This document shows positions 44,560 to 55,057 of a stretch of 64,000 nt of DNA, one piece after another. A model generated the notes under the pieces. It did not search any database, was not told the DNA's origin, and saw nothing but the letters and a program-made list of their open reading frames with translations. The position numbers and the translations under genes are program-made. The stretch is from Galbibacter pacificus (GTDB lineage: Bacteria; Bacteroidota; Bacteroidia; Flavobacteriales; Flavobacteriaceae), in contig NZ_JAQSVC010000001.1 in the NCBI RefSeq assembly GCF_029603165.1, positions 744,001-808,000 on the forward strand, given 5' to 3'. Within the stretch, counting starts at the first letter, position 1. Each line of letters starts with the position of its first letter.

Positions 44560-46299
44560 TTATTCCCAACCAGGGTTTTGTGTTAAATTTGGATTCAATT
44601 GAAGCTCAACTCTTGGAATAGGATATAGATAATCACGTTCCTCGTCAAAAGTCCTGTTGTTAAAATCGGGTTGTGGATCTACAAGGTTGTTTTCATCCAA
44701 AAAGATGTCCGAGCCTAATTCTATATATTGAATGCCTTCTGTTTGGCCGCCCGGTTCTTCTCCTTCAAATAAAACCACATCGGTATTACCATCTCCGTCA
44801 AGATCGTAATTTCCGGGGCCGGGGAAATACATGCCGCGAAGTGGATTTGTAATAGTTTGCCCAGATTGCCAACGAACAATATCGTCCCAACGATGGTTTT
44901 CCATATACAGTTCGATACGCCTTTCACGTCTAATTTCCAGAATCAGGCCTTTATTTGCCCCCGCAACGGTTGGGTATTGCTCTGCCATAAAAGGATCGGG
45001 ATTGCTATTGGCTTCTGCCATGCTAAGCCCGGGCATACCCACACGGTTTCTTAGCTGCTGAATGGAGTTATCTAGGTCGGTTTGTGAAATGGTTCCCAGT
45101 TCTGCTTTTGCTTCGGCATAATTTAAAAGCACTTCCCCAAAACGTAAAATGGGCAAATCTGTAATAGATTCGTCGTTGGTATCATAAATAGGTTCCGTAA
45201 CATATTTTGTTAATTGGTATCCTGTTGTGGTAGCCCCTAGGTTTGGTGCAATTTCCATGGCTTCGCCTTTTCTTGTATAACCGGGCGTGCGTATGGTTTG
45301 CGAGAGCCTTGGGTCTCTGTTTGCTACTTCTTCTAAAAAGAAAATTGCATTGTAATTGGCCTGATCTGTAAAACGGGAACCATCATTCATTAAATAACTA
45401 TTTACCAACTCTTTTGGCATTCCCGGACGCCCATAAGATGAAGTTGTGGTATAATAATTTACATTATGGTCTACCGCCACTGTTTGTGTAAATTGCCTGC
45501 TCAAGATCATTTCACTGGTTTCGGCATCATGTGCATTGAACAGGTTCATGTAATCGTGCATGGTATCACCAGTGCTGTATATGGTATATGGAGAATCGTC
45601 CATGAGTATCAATGAAGCATCTGCCGACGCCAGCAAGAATTTTTCGTACCCATCAATATTTCTGTATTTTTCATAAGTACCTTCATAAAGCCCAACTCTG
45701 GATTTTAATGCCAGTGCACTGTATTTGGTAATTCGGTAAGCTTGGGTTTCATCGTTTAAATTGGCAATAGCATAATCTAAGTCTTCAATAATCTTATCGG
45801 TTACAAACTGTCTGCTGTCCCTTGGTTTTTGCAAGCTTTCGGTATCGGTTGGATCTATTGTATAGTCGTACCACGGAACGTCGCCAAAACGCTTTAACTT
45901 GTCAAAATAAAAATAGGCCCTAAAAAATCGGGCAACACCGCTGTAATGCTTTTTAGCATTCTCGTCGTCACATTTTTCGTAATGCTCCAAAAAGTAGTTA
46001 ATATCCCTTAAATAATCCCAATTCCATCCGCCGCCACTGGTCGGTATCAAGCGGGCGCTTCTCATTTCTTCACTTAAATTGGTGGTAATAATTTCGCCTG
46101 CTCTTTCATCGCCGTTATAGACAGAGGCTTCCGGGAACATTCGGTAAAAGCCGTTGGTGTAGAGTTCTAAATCGCTGGATTTCTGGAAAAAACTTTCTTC
46201 GGTCACGTCCGAAAGCGGTTCCTTATTTAAATATTCGTCGCTGCAACTAAATAGTATAAGGCTGCATAGAAATGTTAGTATGTAAATTCGATGTTTCAT
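44560..46299 (-). CDS. SusD/RagB family nutrient-binding outer-membrane lipoprotein
   Basis: A 579-residue protein with lipobox (LILFSCSDEYLNKEP, Cys19) and the SusD helical/TPR fold. Seen: FFRAYFYFDKLKRFGDVPWY, LPILRFGEVLLNYAEAKAEL, and IRRERRIELYMENHRWDDIV. It caps the SusC barrel and delivers ligand. It lies 12 bp after susC. Confidence 0.95.
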   Translation of the reverse strand: MKHRIYILTFLCSLILFSCSDEYLNKEPLSDVTEESFFQKSSDLELYTNGFYRMFPEASVYNGDERAGEIITTNLSEEMRSARLIPTSGGGWNWDYLRDINYFLEHYEKCDDENAKKHYSGVARFFRAYFYFDKLKRFGDVPWYDYTIDPTDTESLQKPRDSRQFVTDKIIEDLDYAIANLNDETQAYRITKYSALALKSRVGLYEGTYEKYRNIDGYEKFLLASADASLILMDDSPYTIYSTGDTMHDYMNLFNAHDAETSEMILSRQFTQTVAVDHNVNYYTTTSSYGRPGMPKELVNSYLMNDGSRFTDQANYNAIFFLEEVANRDPRLSQTIRTPGYTRKGEAMEIAPNLGATTTGYQLTKYVTEPIYDTNDESITDLPILRFGEVLLNYAEAKAELGTISQTDLDNSIQQLRNRVGMPGLSMAEANSNPDPFMAEQYPTVAGANKGLILEIRRERRIELYMENHRWDDIVRWQSGQTITNPLRGMYFPGPGNYDLDGDGNTDVVLFEGEEPGGQTEGIQYIELGSDIFLDENNLVDPQPDFNNRTFDEERDYLYPIPRVELQLNPNLTQNPGWE

Positions 46300-46311
46300 G
46301 TCTTTGTTTTT

Positions 46312-49300
46312 TTAGAATTGAAGTGAAACCCCTAAAGAATATATTTCTGAAAATGGTACTGTTTGTGCTGTACTTCTGTTGGTTGAAGTTGATGGGGAGT
46401 TTAGGTTAACAGAATTACTTGCCGCTTCCGGGTCGATATAATCGGTAAGCTTGCTGAAAGTCAACAGGTTTTCTCCACTGAAATAGAGGCGTAACTTGCT
46501 AAACGGAAGCTTTTCTATGGCCGAAGCTGGCAACGTATAACCAAAAGTCAGGTTTTTTAGCCTTAAATAAGAGACATCCTGTAGATAACGGTCGTTTACG
46601 GCCCCTAAAGCATCATTGTCCGACAGTGCAATGTAACCGAACATCCTCGGGAAATAGGCATCCGGGTTCTCGGGGCTCCAAATATTGTTTGCCAAATCCT
46701 TGCGGATAAACGAATCGTATGGGCGGTTGTACATTGCCCAGAACGTTCTTGAATCTGTATTCGGGTACCAGTCCTGCTCACCGACCCCTTGAAAAAATGC
46801 AGAAAGGTCGAACCCCTTCCAAGATGTACTTACTTTAAAACTATACAGATAATGCGGGGCCGTATTTCCAATAATTCGCCTGTCCCCAGAGTTGTCGGCT
46901 GTGTTTTCGCCTTCATTGATAACTCCATCGCCATTTAAATCTACATATTTTACATCGCCGGGCTGTAGCCCCCCGGCTGCCATAATTCGGTTGGAAACCC
47001 TGGTTTGGTCTGCATGTCCGGCAATTTCTTCTTCTGTTTGAAACAAGCCATCAACATGGTACCCCCATAATTCTCCAATTGTCATCCCTTTATAATAATC
47101 CAGCAGACTATTGTTCGGGTTGTCAAAGCGGGTAATAATCGTTTCAGAATCAGAGAGTGTTCCTACTACCGAAAAATTAAAGGGCGAATTAGCTACCTGA
47201 AATGTTTTATTGTATCCAAGGGATATTTCAAACCCGCGTGTCCTTAAATCGGCTGCATTTTCTTGCGGGGAAGAAGTCCCCAATACACTTGGTAAAGTTG
47301 CACCTGCCGTGAGCATGCCATCGGTATTTCTTTGAAACCAATCAAAGCTAGCATTTAATCTGTTGTTGAAGAAGTCCAAATCTACCCCAAGATTGAAGGT
47401 TTTTACTTCTTCCCAAGTAATTTCATTTGGATTTAACCCCGGAGATTCAATATATCCCAATGTGGAACCGTCAATGGCATATCCGGTATTAATATCTTTT
47501 GGCAATGTTGGAATGTACGCATAATCGGCAATGTTCTGATTTCCTAAGGAACCATAAGATGCCCGTAATTTTAAAAGGCTGAAAGTATCGTTGATTCCTT
47601 CAAAAAAACCTTCCTTGCTTACAATCCATCCGGCTGATATAGAGGGGAAGAAGCCCCATCTATATTCTTCGGGGAATCTGGAAGAACCATCGTAGCGCCC
47701 GTTGAATTCAATAAGGTATTTTTTCATAAAGTCGTATGAAAACCTGTAAAATAAACCTTGTAGGGCCCATTCTGAAGCGCTTCCGGTAGCCTCGGCGTTG
47801 GAAGTTGCCAGCCCAAGCGAATTAAGGTCGTCTGAAATACTATTTTGCTTGCTGGCTTCAATTTTCTTGATTTCGTAGTTTTCTTGGTTAAAACCAATCA
47901 TTCCACTAAAGGAATGTTGCCCGACTTGCTTTTTATATTCTCCAAAAATATTGAAAGCATTATAGCTGGACTGGTTGTTGTATTCGGTAAGTTTATCGCT
48001 GCCCAAAGCACCTATTTCGCCTACAAAAATGGAATAAGGAATTCTGGTAGAACGCTGAAAACGGTTAAAAGTAACCTTTCTTATGGCATAACTGGCCGTG
48101 ATATCGAGCCCGGAAACCGGATTGAGTTTTGCGGTGGCAATGTTTGAAAATTCAGAATCGTCTGTTATCTGTTTGGATTTTCCGTGCAGCAAAGAAGCAT
48201 ATACGCCATCGCCAACCGTATAATTATTCAGTTCCGTTCGCCATAAAGCAGACCCATCTGGATTGGTTGGTATGTAAGAAGGCAATGCGTGTACCCAAAT
48301 TAAGCTTCCCCAGATATCTCTCCATCCATATTGGCTTCCGCCGTGTTCCACGTCGTTGGCGCTGTTGTATTGCATATTATTGGAAAAAGAAAGCCAGTCG
48401 TTTATTTCTACGTCGATTTTTCCCCTTAAATTGTATTGTTTGTATTGATCGTCCTGAACCTTTAAAATTCCGGTTGCCTGGTAATTTCTGTAAGAAAAAT
48501 AGCTTTTCACCTTTTCCGAGCCTCCAGAAATGGAAACATTGGTTATGTTTGACGGGTATGTTTTTCTAAAAAAGCTGTCCCACCAATCGGTTGCCCCATA
48601 ATGGATATATTGTTCGCGCCCATTTCTAATATCGGTTACCACCCTTGCCTTAGAAGGGTCTTTAGAAACTTCCAATAAAGCGGCATAATCTTTTTCAGTA
48701 TATCCGGTATACGACCTTCCAACGGCTGTTCTAAAAGCTTCGTCGACAAGGGTAACTGCCTGATAGGGATCCGTTACAAAATCGGTATTTATTGTTGGCG
48801 AGCTAAATGCTGTGGTGTTACTTATATCTACTGTAATATTCCCTTTTTTGGCTCTTTTTGTGGTTACCAAAACCACTCCAAAAGCACCACGGGCTCCATA
48901 AATAGCTGAAGCCCCTGCATCTTTTAAAACACTTATGGATTCAATATCGTTTGGATTAAGACTGTTAATGTCGCCTTCAACCCCATCAACAATTATAAGC
49001 GGGGAACCACCATTAATAGAGGTAAAACCACGTATGTTTATACGGGGGTCGCTACCGGGTTTTCCGCTGGCCTGTGTAACATTTAGCCCTGGGCTAACCC
49101 CTTGCAGTGCATTGGCGGCATTTGGTAGGGGTCTTTCTTCAATAGATTTTGGGTCTACTTTATTTACGGCATCGACCAGTGTTTCCCGGCTTGTTTCCCC
49201 GTAACCAATTACCACAACATCGTCCAGCATTTCTTGGTCGGACTGCATGGCTACGGTAACGGAGCCGGTGCTGGCTTTTACCGGAATGGTAAAAGTCTGC

Positions 49301-49833
49301 ATTCCAACATAGGTAAATTCCAAGGTGCTGCCAATGGGGACTTTTATATTAAAATTTCCGTCAAAATCGGTTGTAACGCCATTTGGGGTTCCTTTTTCCA
49401 TTACGTTTACACCCATTAATGGTACTCCGGCATCATCGGTCACGGTGCCGTTTACTTCCTTTAATTGTTGTACGGCCACTTTCTTGAGACTAATGGCCAC
49501 CGTGTTGTTTATTTTTTTATAAGAAATATTAAACTGAGCAGCAATGTCGTTTAAAACAACATCAAGCACTTCATTGTAATAATTAATGGACCGTTTTGTG
49601 GTTAGTGTTTTTATGTCGTTTCCGTAAACGAATGAAATTGCCGATTGTTTTTCTATGGACGAAAGCACGGTAATTAATGTTTCGTTTTGGGTATTTAGTG
49701 TTATCCGTTCTTTTTCCAAAGATAGGTTTGGGTGTGCGTGAATCTCGAAAAAAGAAACCGCCAAGATCATAAAAAGGCATAAGTGCCATTTGTGGGTTAC
49801 TACTGTTCTACTTTTTTGTATTTTTGATTTCAT
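46312..49833 (-). CDS. SusC/RagA family TonB-linked outer-membrane transporter with STN domain
   Basis: The 1173 residues start with a signal sequence, then a secretin/TonB N-terminal (STN) signalling domain (SAISFVYGNDIKTLTTKRSI, FNISYKKINNTVAISLK). Next come a carboxypeptidase-regulatory-like domain (VNGTVTDDAGVPLMGVNVME), a TonB-box region (DDVVVIGYGE), a plug (NIRGFTSINGGSPLIIVDGV) and a 22-strand barrel ending SLGVSLQF. The STN domain is the part that passes the ligand signal to a FecR anti-sigma protein, whose gene lies directly upstream. The substrate is not evident from sequence. Confidence 0.96.
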   Translation of the reverse strand: MKSKIQKSRTVVTHKWHLCLFMILAVSFFEIHAHPNLSLEKERITLNTQNETLITVLSSIEKQSAISFVYGNDIKTLTTKRSINYYNEVLDVVLNDIAAQFNISYKKINNTVAISLKKVAVQQLKEVNGTVTDDAGVPLMGVNVMEKGTPNGVTTDFDGNFNIKVPIGSTLEFTYVGMQTFTIPVKASTGSVTVAMQSDQEMLDDVVVIGYGETSRETLVDAVNKVDPKSIEERPLPNAANALQGVSPGLNVTQASGKPGSDPRINIRGFTSINGGSPLIIVDGVEGDINSLNPNDIESISVLKDAGASAIYGARGAFGVVLVTTKRAKKGNITVDISNTTAFSSPTINTDFVTDPYQAVTLVDEAFRTAVGRSYTGYTEKDYAALLEVSKDPSKARVVTDIRNGREQYIHYGATDWWDSFFRKTYPSNITNVSISGGSEKVKSYFSYRNYQATGILKVQDDQYKQYNLRGKIDVEINDWLSFSNNMQYNSANDVEHGGSQYGWRDIWGSLIWVHALPSYIPTNPDGSALWRTELNNYTVGDGVYASLLHGKSKQITDDSEFSNIATAKLNPVSGLDITASYAIRKVTFNRFQRSTRIPYSIFVGEIGALGSDKLTEYNNQSSYNAFNIFGEYKKQVGQHSFSGMIGFNQENYEIKKIEASKQNSISDDLNSLGLATSNAEATGSASEWALQGLFYRFSYDFMKKYLIEFNGRYDGSSRFPEEYRWGFFPSISAGWIVSKEGFFEGINDTFSLLKLRASYGSLGNQNIADYAYIPTLPKDINTGYAIDGSTLGYIESPGLNPNEITWEEVKTFNLGVDLDFFNNRLNASFDWFQRNTDGMLTAGATLPSVLGTSSPQENAADLRTRGFEISLGYNKTFQVANSPFNFSVVGTLSDSETIITRFDNPNNSLLDYYKGMTIGELWGYHVDGLFQTEEEIAGHADQTRVSNRIMAAGGLQPGDVKYVDLNGDGVINEGENTADNSGDRRIIGNTAPHYLYSFKVSTSWKGFDLSAFFQGVGEQDWYPNTDSRTFWAMYNRPYDSFIRKDLANNIWSPENPDAYFPRMFGYIALSDNDALGAVNDRYLQDVSYLRLKNLTFGYTLPASAIEKLPFSKLRLYFSGENLLTFSKLTDYIDPEAASNSVNLNSPSTSTNRSTAQTVPFSEIYSLGVSLQF

Positions 49834-49934
49834 TATAGTTTTTCTATTAAGTTTGATAATGACTTTTAGATTAATTAGGCCTTTTCTGTGCCAGCAGGAA
49901 AGGCTTTTCTTTTGTTATTCGCTCCGGATTTTTT

Positions 49935-50879
49935 TCATGAGGAATTTTTCTTTTTAATGATTATTTGGTTGTTGGTACGCAGGGCTTTAATTCCTATGGA
50001 AAACTCTAAGCTTTCCAAGACATCATCAAGTATAGGATTTTTATATTTTCCGAAGATCCGTTTCGATTTAAGGCCTTCACCTTCAATGGCAATGGATACG
50101 TTAAACCATTTTTCAAGAATCTTGGAAGCCGTTTCCAAATCGATGTCGTCCAGGAGAATTACATTGTCTTTCCAGGCAATGTCGTTTGCAGAATTGCGGT
50201 GTTCTTTTGTGTATTTTTGGTTGGGGATATTGTAAGACAGTTGTTCATTTTTTATAAGAAGTTCATTAACGGCCCCTGTATTGTATACGTTTACCTTTCC
50301 AGTAGTCACGCTTACTTTTGCGTTGTGGTTCCCGTTATAGGCATTAATGTTAAAGGATGTACCCAAAACCTTGGTATTTAAGTGTTTTGTGTGGACAATA
50401 AATGGTTTTTCTTTGATGTGGGTTACTTCAAAATAGGCTTCCCCGCTCAACGTTACTTCCCTGTTTTTTTCATTAAAACCAGAAGAATAGCTTAACACGG
50501 TCGCCGAATTTAAAGAGACCACCGACCCGTCGGGAAGGGAAATGGTTTTCTTTTCGCCCAAAGCAGTAGTTTCGGTATAAAATTCTTGCTTGTTAAGGAG
50601 TTTGTACACAGTTCCGCACCCGATAATAAAAAGCAGGGCTGCGGCAATTTTCAAAAATACCTTTCGCTGTTTCTGTAGTTTTAGGTTACGCGCTCTCTTT
50701 TGTATGGTTTTCTTTATTTGGCCATACATTCTGCTTTTAATTATAGCAGCTTCTTCGGGAAGCTGAATGTTATTTTCCTGACAGTTTTCAAAATACGTTT
50801 CAACAAAAATTTCTTCCTCCCGATTACATTTTCCGTCGGCATATTTTTCAATAAGTAACCAAAGTTCTTCCTTTTTCAA
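49935..50879 (-). CDS. FecR family anti-sigma factor
   Basis: The 314 residues start with a cytoplasmic sigma-binding region (1-70) and a single membrane span at 74-94 (VFLKIAAALLFIIGCGTVYKL). The periplasmic FecR domain follows (TLGEKKTISLPDGSVV-like, here TALGEKKTISLPDGSVVSLN, then GEAYFEVTHIKEKPFIVHT). The DUF4974 C-terminus reads DIDLETASKILEKWFNVSIA. It senses the STN domain of the downstream SusC. It is the first gene of the locus; the usual sigma gene does not precede it, and a + strand pseudogene is divergent upstream. Confidence 0.95.
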   Translation of the reverse strand: MKKEELWLLIEKYADGKCNREEEIFVETYFENCQENNIQLPEEAAIIKSRMYGQIKKTIQKRARNLKLQKQRKVFLKIAAALLFIIGCGTVYKLLNKQEFYTETTALGEKKTISLPDGSVVSLNSATVLSYSSGFNEKNREVTLSGEAYFEVTHIKEKPFIVHTKHLNTKVLGTSFNINAYNGNHNAKVSVTTGKVNVYNTGAVNELLIKNEQLSYNIPNQKYTKEHRNSANDIAWKDNVILLDDIDLETASKILEKWFNVSIAIEGEGLKSKRIFGKYKNPILDDVLESLEFSIGIKALRTNNQIIIKKKNSS

Positions 50880-51110
50880 TTAAGTATTCTTTTGTGTTAT
50901 TATTTATAAGTCACTTAAAAAGAAGAGTACACGTATTTAAAAACTCATAAAATATTAGCTTTAACCATTTGGTAGCATGATGGTTTTTCCTTAACAGAAA
51001 GGAAACATACTGGAAAAGTTTTGTAAACATAAACAAGGCAAAGGAGATTGAACTCAAGGAATTGCCCATAAAATTGTTATCTTTATTTTATTTCAAAAAG
51101 ACTTCATTCT

Positions 51111-52519
51111 ATGAAACTGCCCTTTTTTATTTCGTTCATTTTATCCAGCATAACTATGTGAGGGCAGGTAAATACCGGTTTTAGTCAAGTGCAAATACAT
51201 AAGTTGAAAGGAGGCTGTAAAATAATTGGCAATAATATTGTAAGCGTAAATGCAACCGAAGCATATAACGATATTGGCTACCATGCAAAAAAGAACGACA
51301 GGCTGCCAATGGTCTATGTGGATATTGATGACAATACCAATACCTTTAGTTCCAGTTCGGCCAGTTTGGAATTGCCCGAAACGACCAATAAAATAGTTAA
51401 GGTGGGCTTATACTGGGCCGCCACCTACCAATACGGCAAAGGCGATATTAAAAAAAAGGAAAATGAATACATGTATACCAATGAAGCCGACCGGGTAGAC
51501 GATTTTAATATTATTTTGTTTAAAGCCCCCGATAGCGCTTATACAACCGTTACCGGAAAAATACTGGAAGATCAAAAAGACAGTATTGGAAGGCCCTATT
51601 TATGCTATGCAGACGTTACGGAGGTTTTAAATGGATCGAAAAAAACATCGGGAAGCTATACCGTTGCAAATATGAGAGCATCAGAGGGGCATATTTTGGG
51701 TGGAAGTTCTGGCGGATGGATGTTAATGGTGGTGTATGAAAATCCCGAAGAGCCATTAAGGCAAATAGACATATATGAAGGATTTAAGTCCGTAAGCGAA
51801 TCTTTTTTTGAGGTTGAAGTAGACATTGGCGATAACTTTAATAAAGAAACCGACAATGCCCAATTGTTTTTAGGAGTATTGGAAGGTGATGAACGCTTAA
51901 AAACCGATGAAGTAACCATTAAGGCTCAGGATTATGCCGAAAAAAAACCTTTATATTCAAAAGTAAGGCCACAAAACAATTTTTTTAATAGCAGCATTAC
52001 CTATTTTGGTGAAATAGTGGACAATAGAAACCCGAACAGTATAAATACACTTGGTTTTGATTTGGCCACCATGGACATTACCAAATATAAAAGTAGTGGA
52101 AGCGGAAAATTAGGGATCAAGTTCAATTCTGTACGGGATGCATTTTTACTTTTTTTTATGGGCGTGGCCAAGGAAATTCATGCCAATGAAACTTCTGTTG
52201 CAAAGCAAATAGCTGTAAAGGATACCGTTGTTAATCTTACTGATAGTTTGAAAATTAGGGAATCTTTTAGAATTGAAGGCATTTCGTCCGGATATTATTT
52301 AGTTACCAATGTATTTTCTAATGATGAGTTGGCCAGTAAATGGAAGTTGCGTGTAGAAACATTGGGACTTAAGCCAAAATCGTTTGTAAACCCCAAAAAA
52401 ATTGGGAATATATTTATGTGGCCGAGGGAAAAAGCATAGAAGATTGTTATCCAACGTATGTTGATTTAAGAAAGAACCCCGAATTTAAGGACGCATGGTT
52501 ACTGGAAATATTAGAATGA
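51111..52519 (+). pseudogene. Broken flavobacterial surface protein with C-terminal SPOR-like domain
   Basis: ATG 51111 starts a signal peptide (MKLPFFISFILSSITM) that is interrupted by in-frame TGA at 51159-51161. The same frame then runs on with VQIHKLKGGCKIIGNN for over 400 codons (KVGLYWAATYQYGKGDI, ILGGSSGGWMLMVVYENPEE). A second lesion lies at a run of seven A near 52395-52401. Beyond it the coding frame moves by -1 and reads EYIYVAEGKSIEDCYPTYVD up to TGA 52519. One extra A would restore NPKKNWEYIYV, completing a SPOR-like domain (GYYLVTNVFSN onward). Two independent lesions make true loss likely; the second alone could be an error or transcriptional slippage. Confidence 0.85.
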
Positions 52520-52681
52520 TTTTTTGGATGTATCATTCAGAAATAGCATTAAAAAATTAAGGCTTCCTTGCCCAGACATTCCCCGGGAACCATTATAGTA
52601 TAACTGCCAACAGAAAGTTACTTATTTCGCATATATAATTCAGCTATAAAATTCTTACCTTTCTTGTTTGAAAATCTTAAT

Positions 52682-53581
52682 ATGATATTAAAAACAATTA
52701 TAGGAACAGCTTTTCTTTTGCTGAATGTGTTTTTAGTAAAAGCACAGGGGAATCCTACCATAAAAGAAGGGGCAGAGTTACAATTAGTGGCCAACGGATA
52801 TAAATTTACCGAAGGCCCGGCCGCAGATAAGGAAGGGAACGTATACTTTACAGACCAACCCGATAATACTATTTTAAAATGGACTGTGGCCACAGATTCG
52901 GTAACCGTTTTTATGGATGATGCCGGGAGGGCAAACGGATTGTATTTTGACAAAGAAGGCAACCTCTATGCCTGTGCCGATGAAAAGTTTGAATTATGGA
53001 AAATAAGTCCCGATAAAGAAATAACGGTCGTGCTGGACAATTACAAAGGCAAAAATTTAAACGGTCCAAACGATTTATGGATTGACCAAAAAGGCGGGGT
53101 ATATTTTACCGACCCCTATTACCAACGTACTTATTGGACACGGACAGAACCTGAAATGAAAGAACGCCGCGTTTATTACCTATCGCCCAATGGAAAAGAC
53201 CTAAAAGTAGTAGCTGATGGATTTGTGAACCCGAACGGCATTATAGGTTCTTATGAAAAAAACATATTGTATATCTCTGATATCGGTGACAAAAAAACAT
53301 ATGTCTATCAGGTTTCCGAAAATGGTGATTTAAAGAACAAGGAGCTATTTACCAGTATGGGGTCTGATGGAATGACCATGGATACCAAAGGCAATGTTTA
53401 TCTTACCGGTGATGGCGTGCATATCTTCAGTAAAACGGGAAAATTAATCGGGCATATAGCTGTAGATCGCGATTGGACGTCCAATGTTACTTTTGGCGGG
53501 AAAGATTTTTCAACATTATTTATAACCGCCTCCGATGCCATTTTTAAAATAGTGATGAGTACAAATGGGATGAAGCGTTAA
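52682..53581 (+). CDS. SMP-30/gluconolactonase/LRE-like secreted beta-propeller protein
   Basis: From ATG 52682 the protein has 299 residues with a signal peptide (MILKTIIGTAFLLLNVFLVK AQ, cleavage after AQG likely). A six-bladed propeller follows: FTEGPAADKEGNVYFTDQPD, GRANGLYFDKEGNLYACADE, NGPNDLWIDQKGGVYFTDPY, PNGIIGSYEKNILYISDIGD. The metal-binding residues of SMP-30 lactonases (Glu in EGPA, Asn in NGPND, Asp in SDIGD) are present. It probably acts as a periplasmic sugar lactonase. A TTG start at 52664 would add 6 residues and is less likely. Confidence 0.9.
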   Translation: MILKTIIGTAFLLLNVFLVKAQGNPTIKEGAELQLVANGYKFTEGPAADKEGNVYFTDQPDNTILKWTVATDSVTVFMDDAGRANGLYFDKEGNLYACADEKFELWKISPDKEITVVLDNYKGKNLNGPNDLWIDQKGGVYFTDPYYQRTYWTRTEPEMKERRVYYLSPNGKDLKVVADGFVNPNGIIGSYEKNILYISDIGDKKTYVYQVSENGDLKNKELFTSMGSDGMTMDTKGNVYLTGDGVHIFSKTGKLIGHIAVDRDWTSNVTFGGKDFSTLFITASDAIFKIVMSTNGMKR

Positions 53582-53618
53582 TGTGGCGATTTTTAATATA
53601 GGCATAATACCAAATTAA

Positions 53619-53807
53619 TACATAAGTTTTTATTTGGATGGATATCCAATATTTATACTTATAGATGATGCAGATAAACTTGTAGTTGTTAAACATTTAC
53701 CCGTTATATTAGGTGAACATATTTGGTTTAAAAAAATTAGATTTATAGCTATGACTTGTTTAATAGGTTTATTATTTACTGTAATTTGCTCTATGATTAT
53801 TCATTGA
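53619..53807 (+). other. Possible gene remnant with one membrane-like segment
   Basis: A 62-codon frame with no plausible start codon reads FYLDGYPIFILIDDADKLVV and ends in a hydrophobic stretch (AMTCLIGLLFTVICSMIIH) before TGA. Its amino-acid pattern looks more coding than chance, but the 5' part is missing and the family is not recognised. It lies between the SMP-30 gene and the broken AraC gene, in a zone with other remnants. Confidence 0.3.
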
Positions 53808-53881
53808 TGATTGTTTTTTATCAATATGGAAATTTATTGCTTATCACCGGTTTTTAATATTTTTTTCAACCAAAATATATA

Positions 53882-54780
53882 ATGAAAAAACGAATGGACT
53901 TGACATCTTTTGATGTATATGGATATTTAAAAGAGAATTTTTTTGACAATAATAAAGAGCCTTATATGTTGGTTCCTGGGGAGGTATATAGAAAAGCAAA
54001 TATCAAGTTTCCGATACGAAATATTTTTTACGGCATAGCCTCGACAGATTCAGGGGAAACGTACACATTAAAATTTCAAGCGAGGAATACTTTACCAAGG
54101 AGAAGTCGCTCATTTTATTGGGGAAGGGAATTGTTTCTGAGTGGATAGTAGACTAGAATACACTCACTAACACCATATTGTTCAGGGAAGCTTTATTGGA
54201 AGGGATAGTAACTCCGGAATTTCTTGCTTCTTTACCATTCTTTCTGCTTGGAGAACAGCACGTAATCAGTATTTCGAACGATCAGCATCAAAAAATAAAA
54301 GCAATTTTCAAACTAATGCAGGACTTTGAAAAGGAAAGGGAAGTGGTCATGGGTATTACTTTTTCTTTGTTGGTTTATATAAAAAAACTGTCCGAAGCAG
54401 AGGTATTGGCAAGCAAATACCATCTATCAATTAAGGAACAGCAGGTGAGGAAATTTAGATCTTTGATAGCCAAACATTTTAGGGAAGAAAAACAGGTGCG
54501 TTTTTATGCCGATAAGATGAATACTACCCCTAAATATCTGGGCGAGTTTCTTCTTTCTGAAACTGGAAAGTCTGCAAAATGTATTATAAATGATGTCATT
54601 TTTCTAGAGGCCAAGAGCTTACTTAAACAGATAGCTATGTCTGTCCAGGAAATTTCCTTGCATTTGAGCTTCGCCAACTCTTCATATTTTTCAAAAGCTT
54701 TCAAAAAATATGTGGGGGTCGCTCCTTTGACATACAGGAAAAAACAATTGCATTCTGAGTATTGGGAGTTACCCTCATAA
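53882..54780 (+). pseudogene. AraC family regulator inactivated by a frameshift and a nonsense codon
   Basis: The N-terminal part (MKKRMDLTSFDVYGYLKENF ... SGETYTLKF) is read in one frame to about 54078. After a run of four A the next frame continues SEEYFTKEKSLILLGKGIVS, passes an in-frame TAG at 54154-54156, and then reads LFREALLEGIVTPEFLASLP through the HTH region (VRFYADKMNTTPKYLGEFLL; ISLHLSFANSSYFSKAFKKY; VAPLTYRKK). One additional A would join the two frames as YTLKISSEEYFTKE. The whole gene would have encoded an AraC regulator of about 300 residues. Confidence 0.88.
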
Positions 54781-55057
54781 AATGAAAGAGAAATAATAGT
54801 GACAGAAGGGAAATATGATTGATTTTTTAGTTCGTTATACTAAGCCTTTTTTGCTATTCCCAAGAGTTCTATTTAGATTTTATTAAGCCTGATCAAGATA
54901 ATGTTGATAAAATTTTTTATTGATTGCTTGCGCTTGAAATAGCTTTTCCCATCCGATTTTAAAAACAGCATTTTTATGATTGACTATGTACTAACAAAGC
55001 AAATTAATGCCTATTATCTATTAAAAGCATGTAATATTTTTGTTGTTCATAGTATTT

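Noticed and set aside
48346-48361. TGTTCCACGT resembling half of a ParB parS site
   Set aside because: Only the first 10 of 16 bases match and it lies within the susC coding sequence.
52395-52401. Programmed -1 frameshift at the A7 run in the surface-protein gene
   Set aside because: The same gene also has a nonsense codon in its signal peptide, and the heptamer lacks a good P-site slippery codon; decay is simpler.
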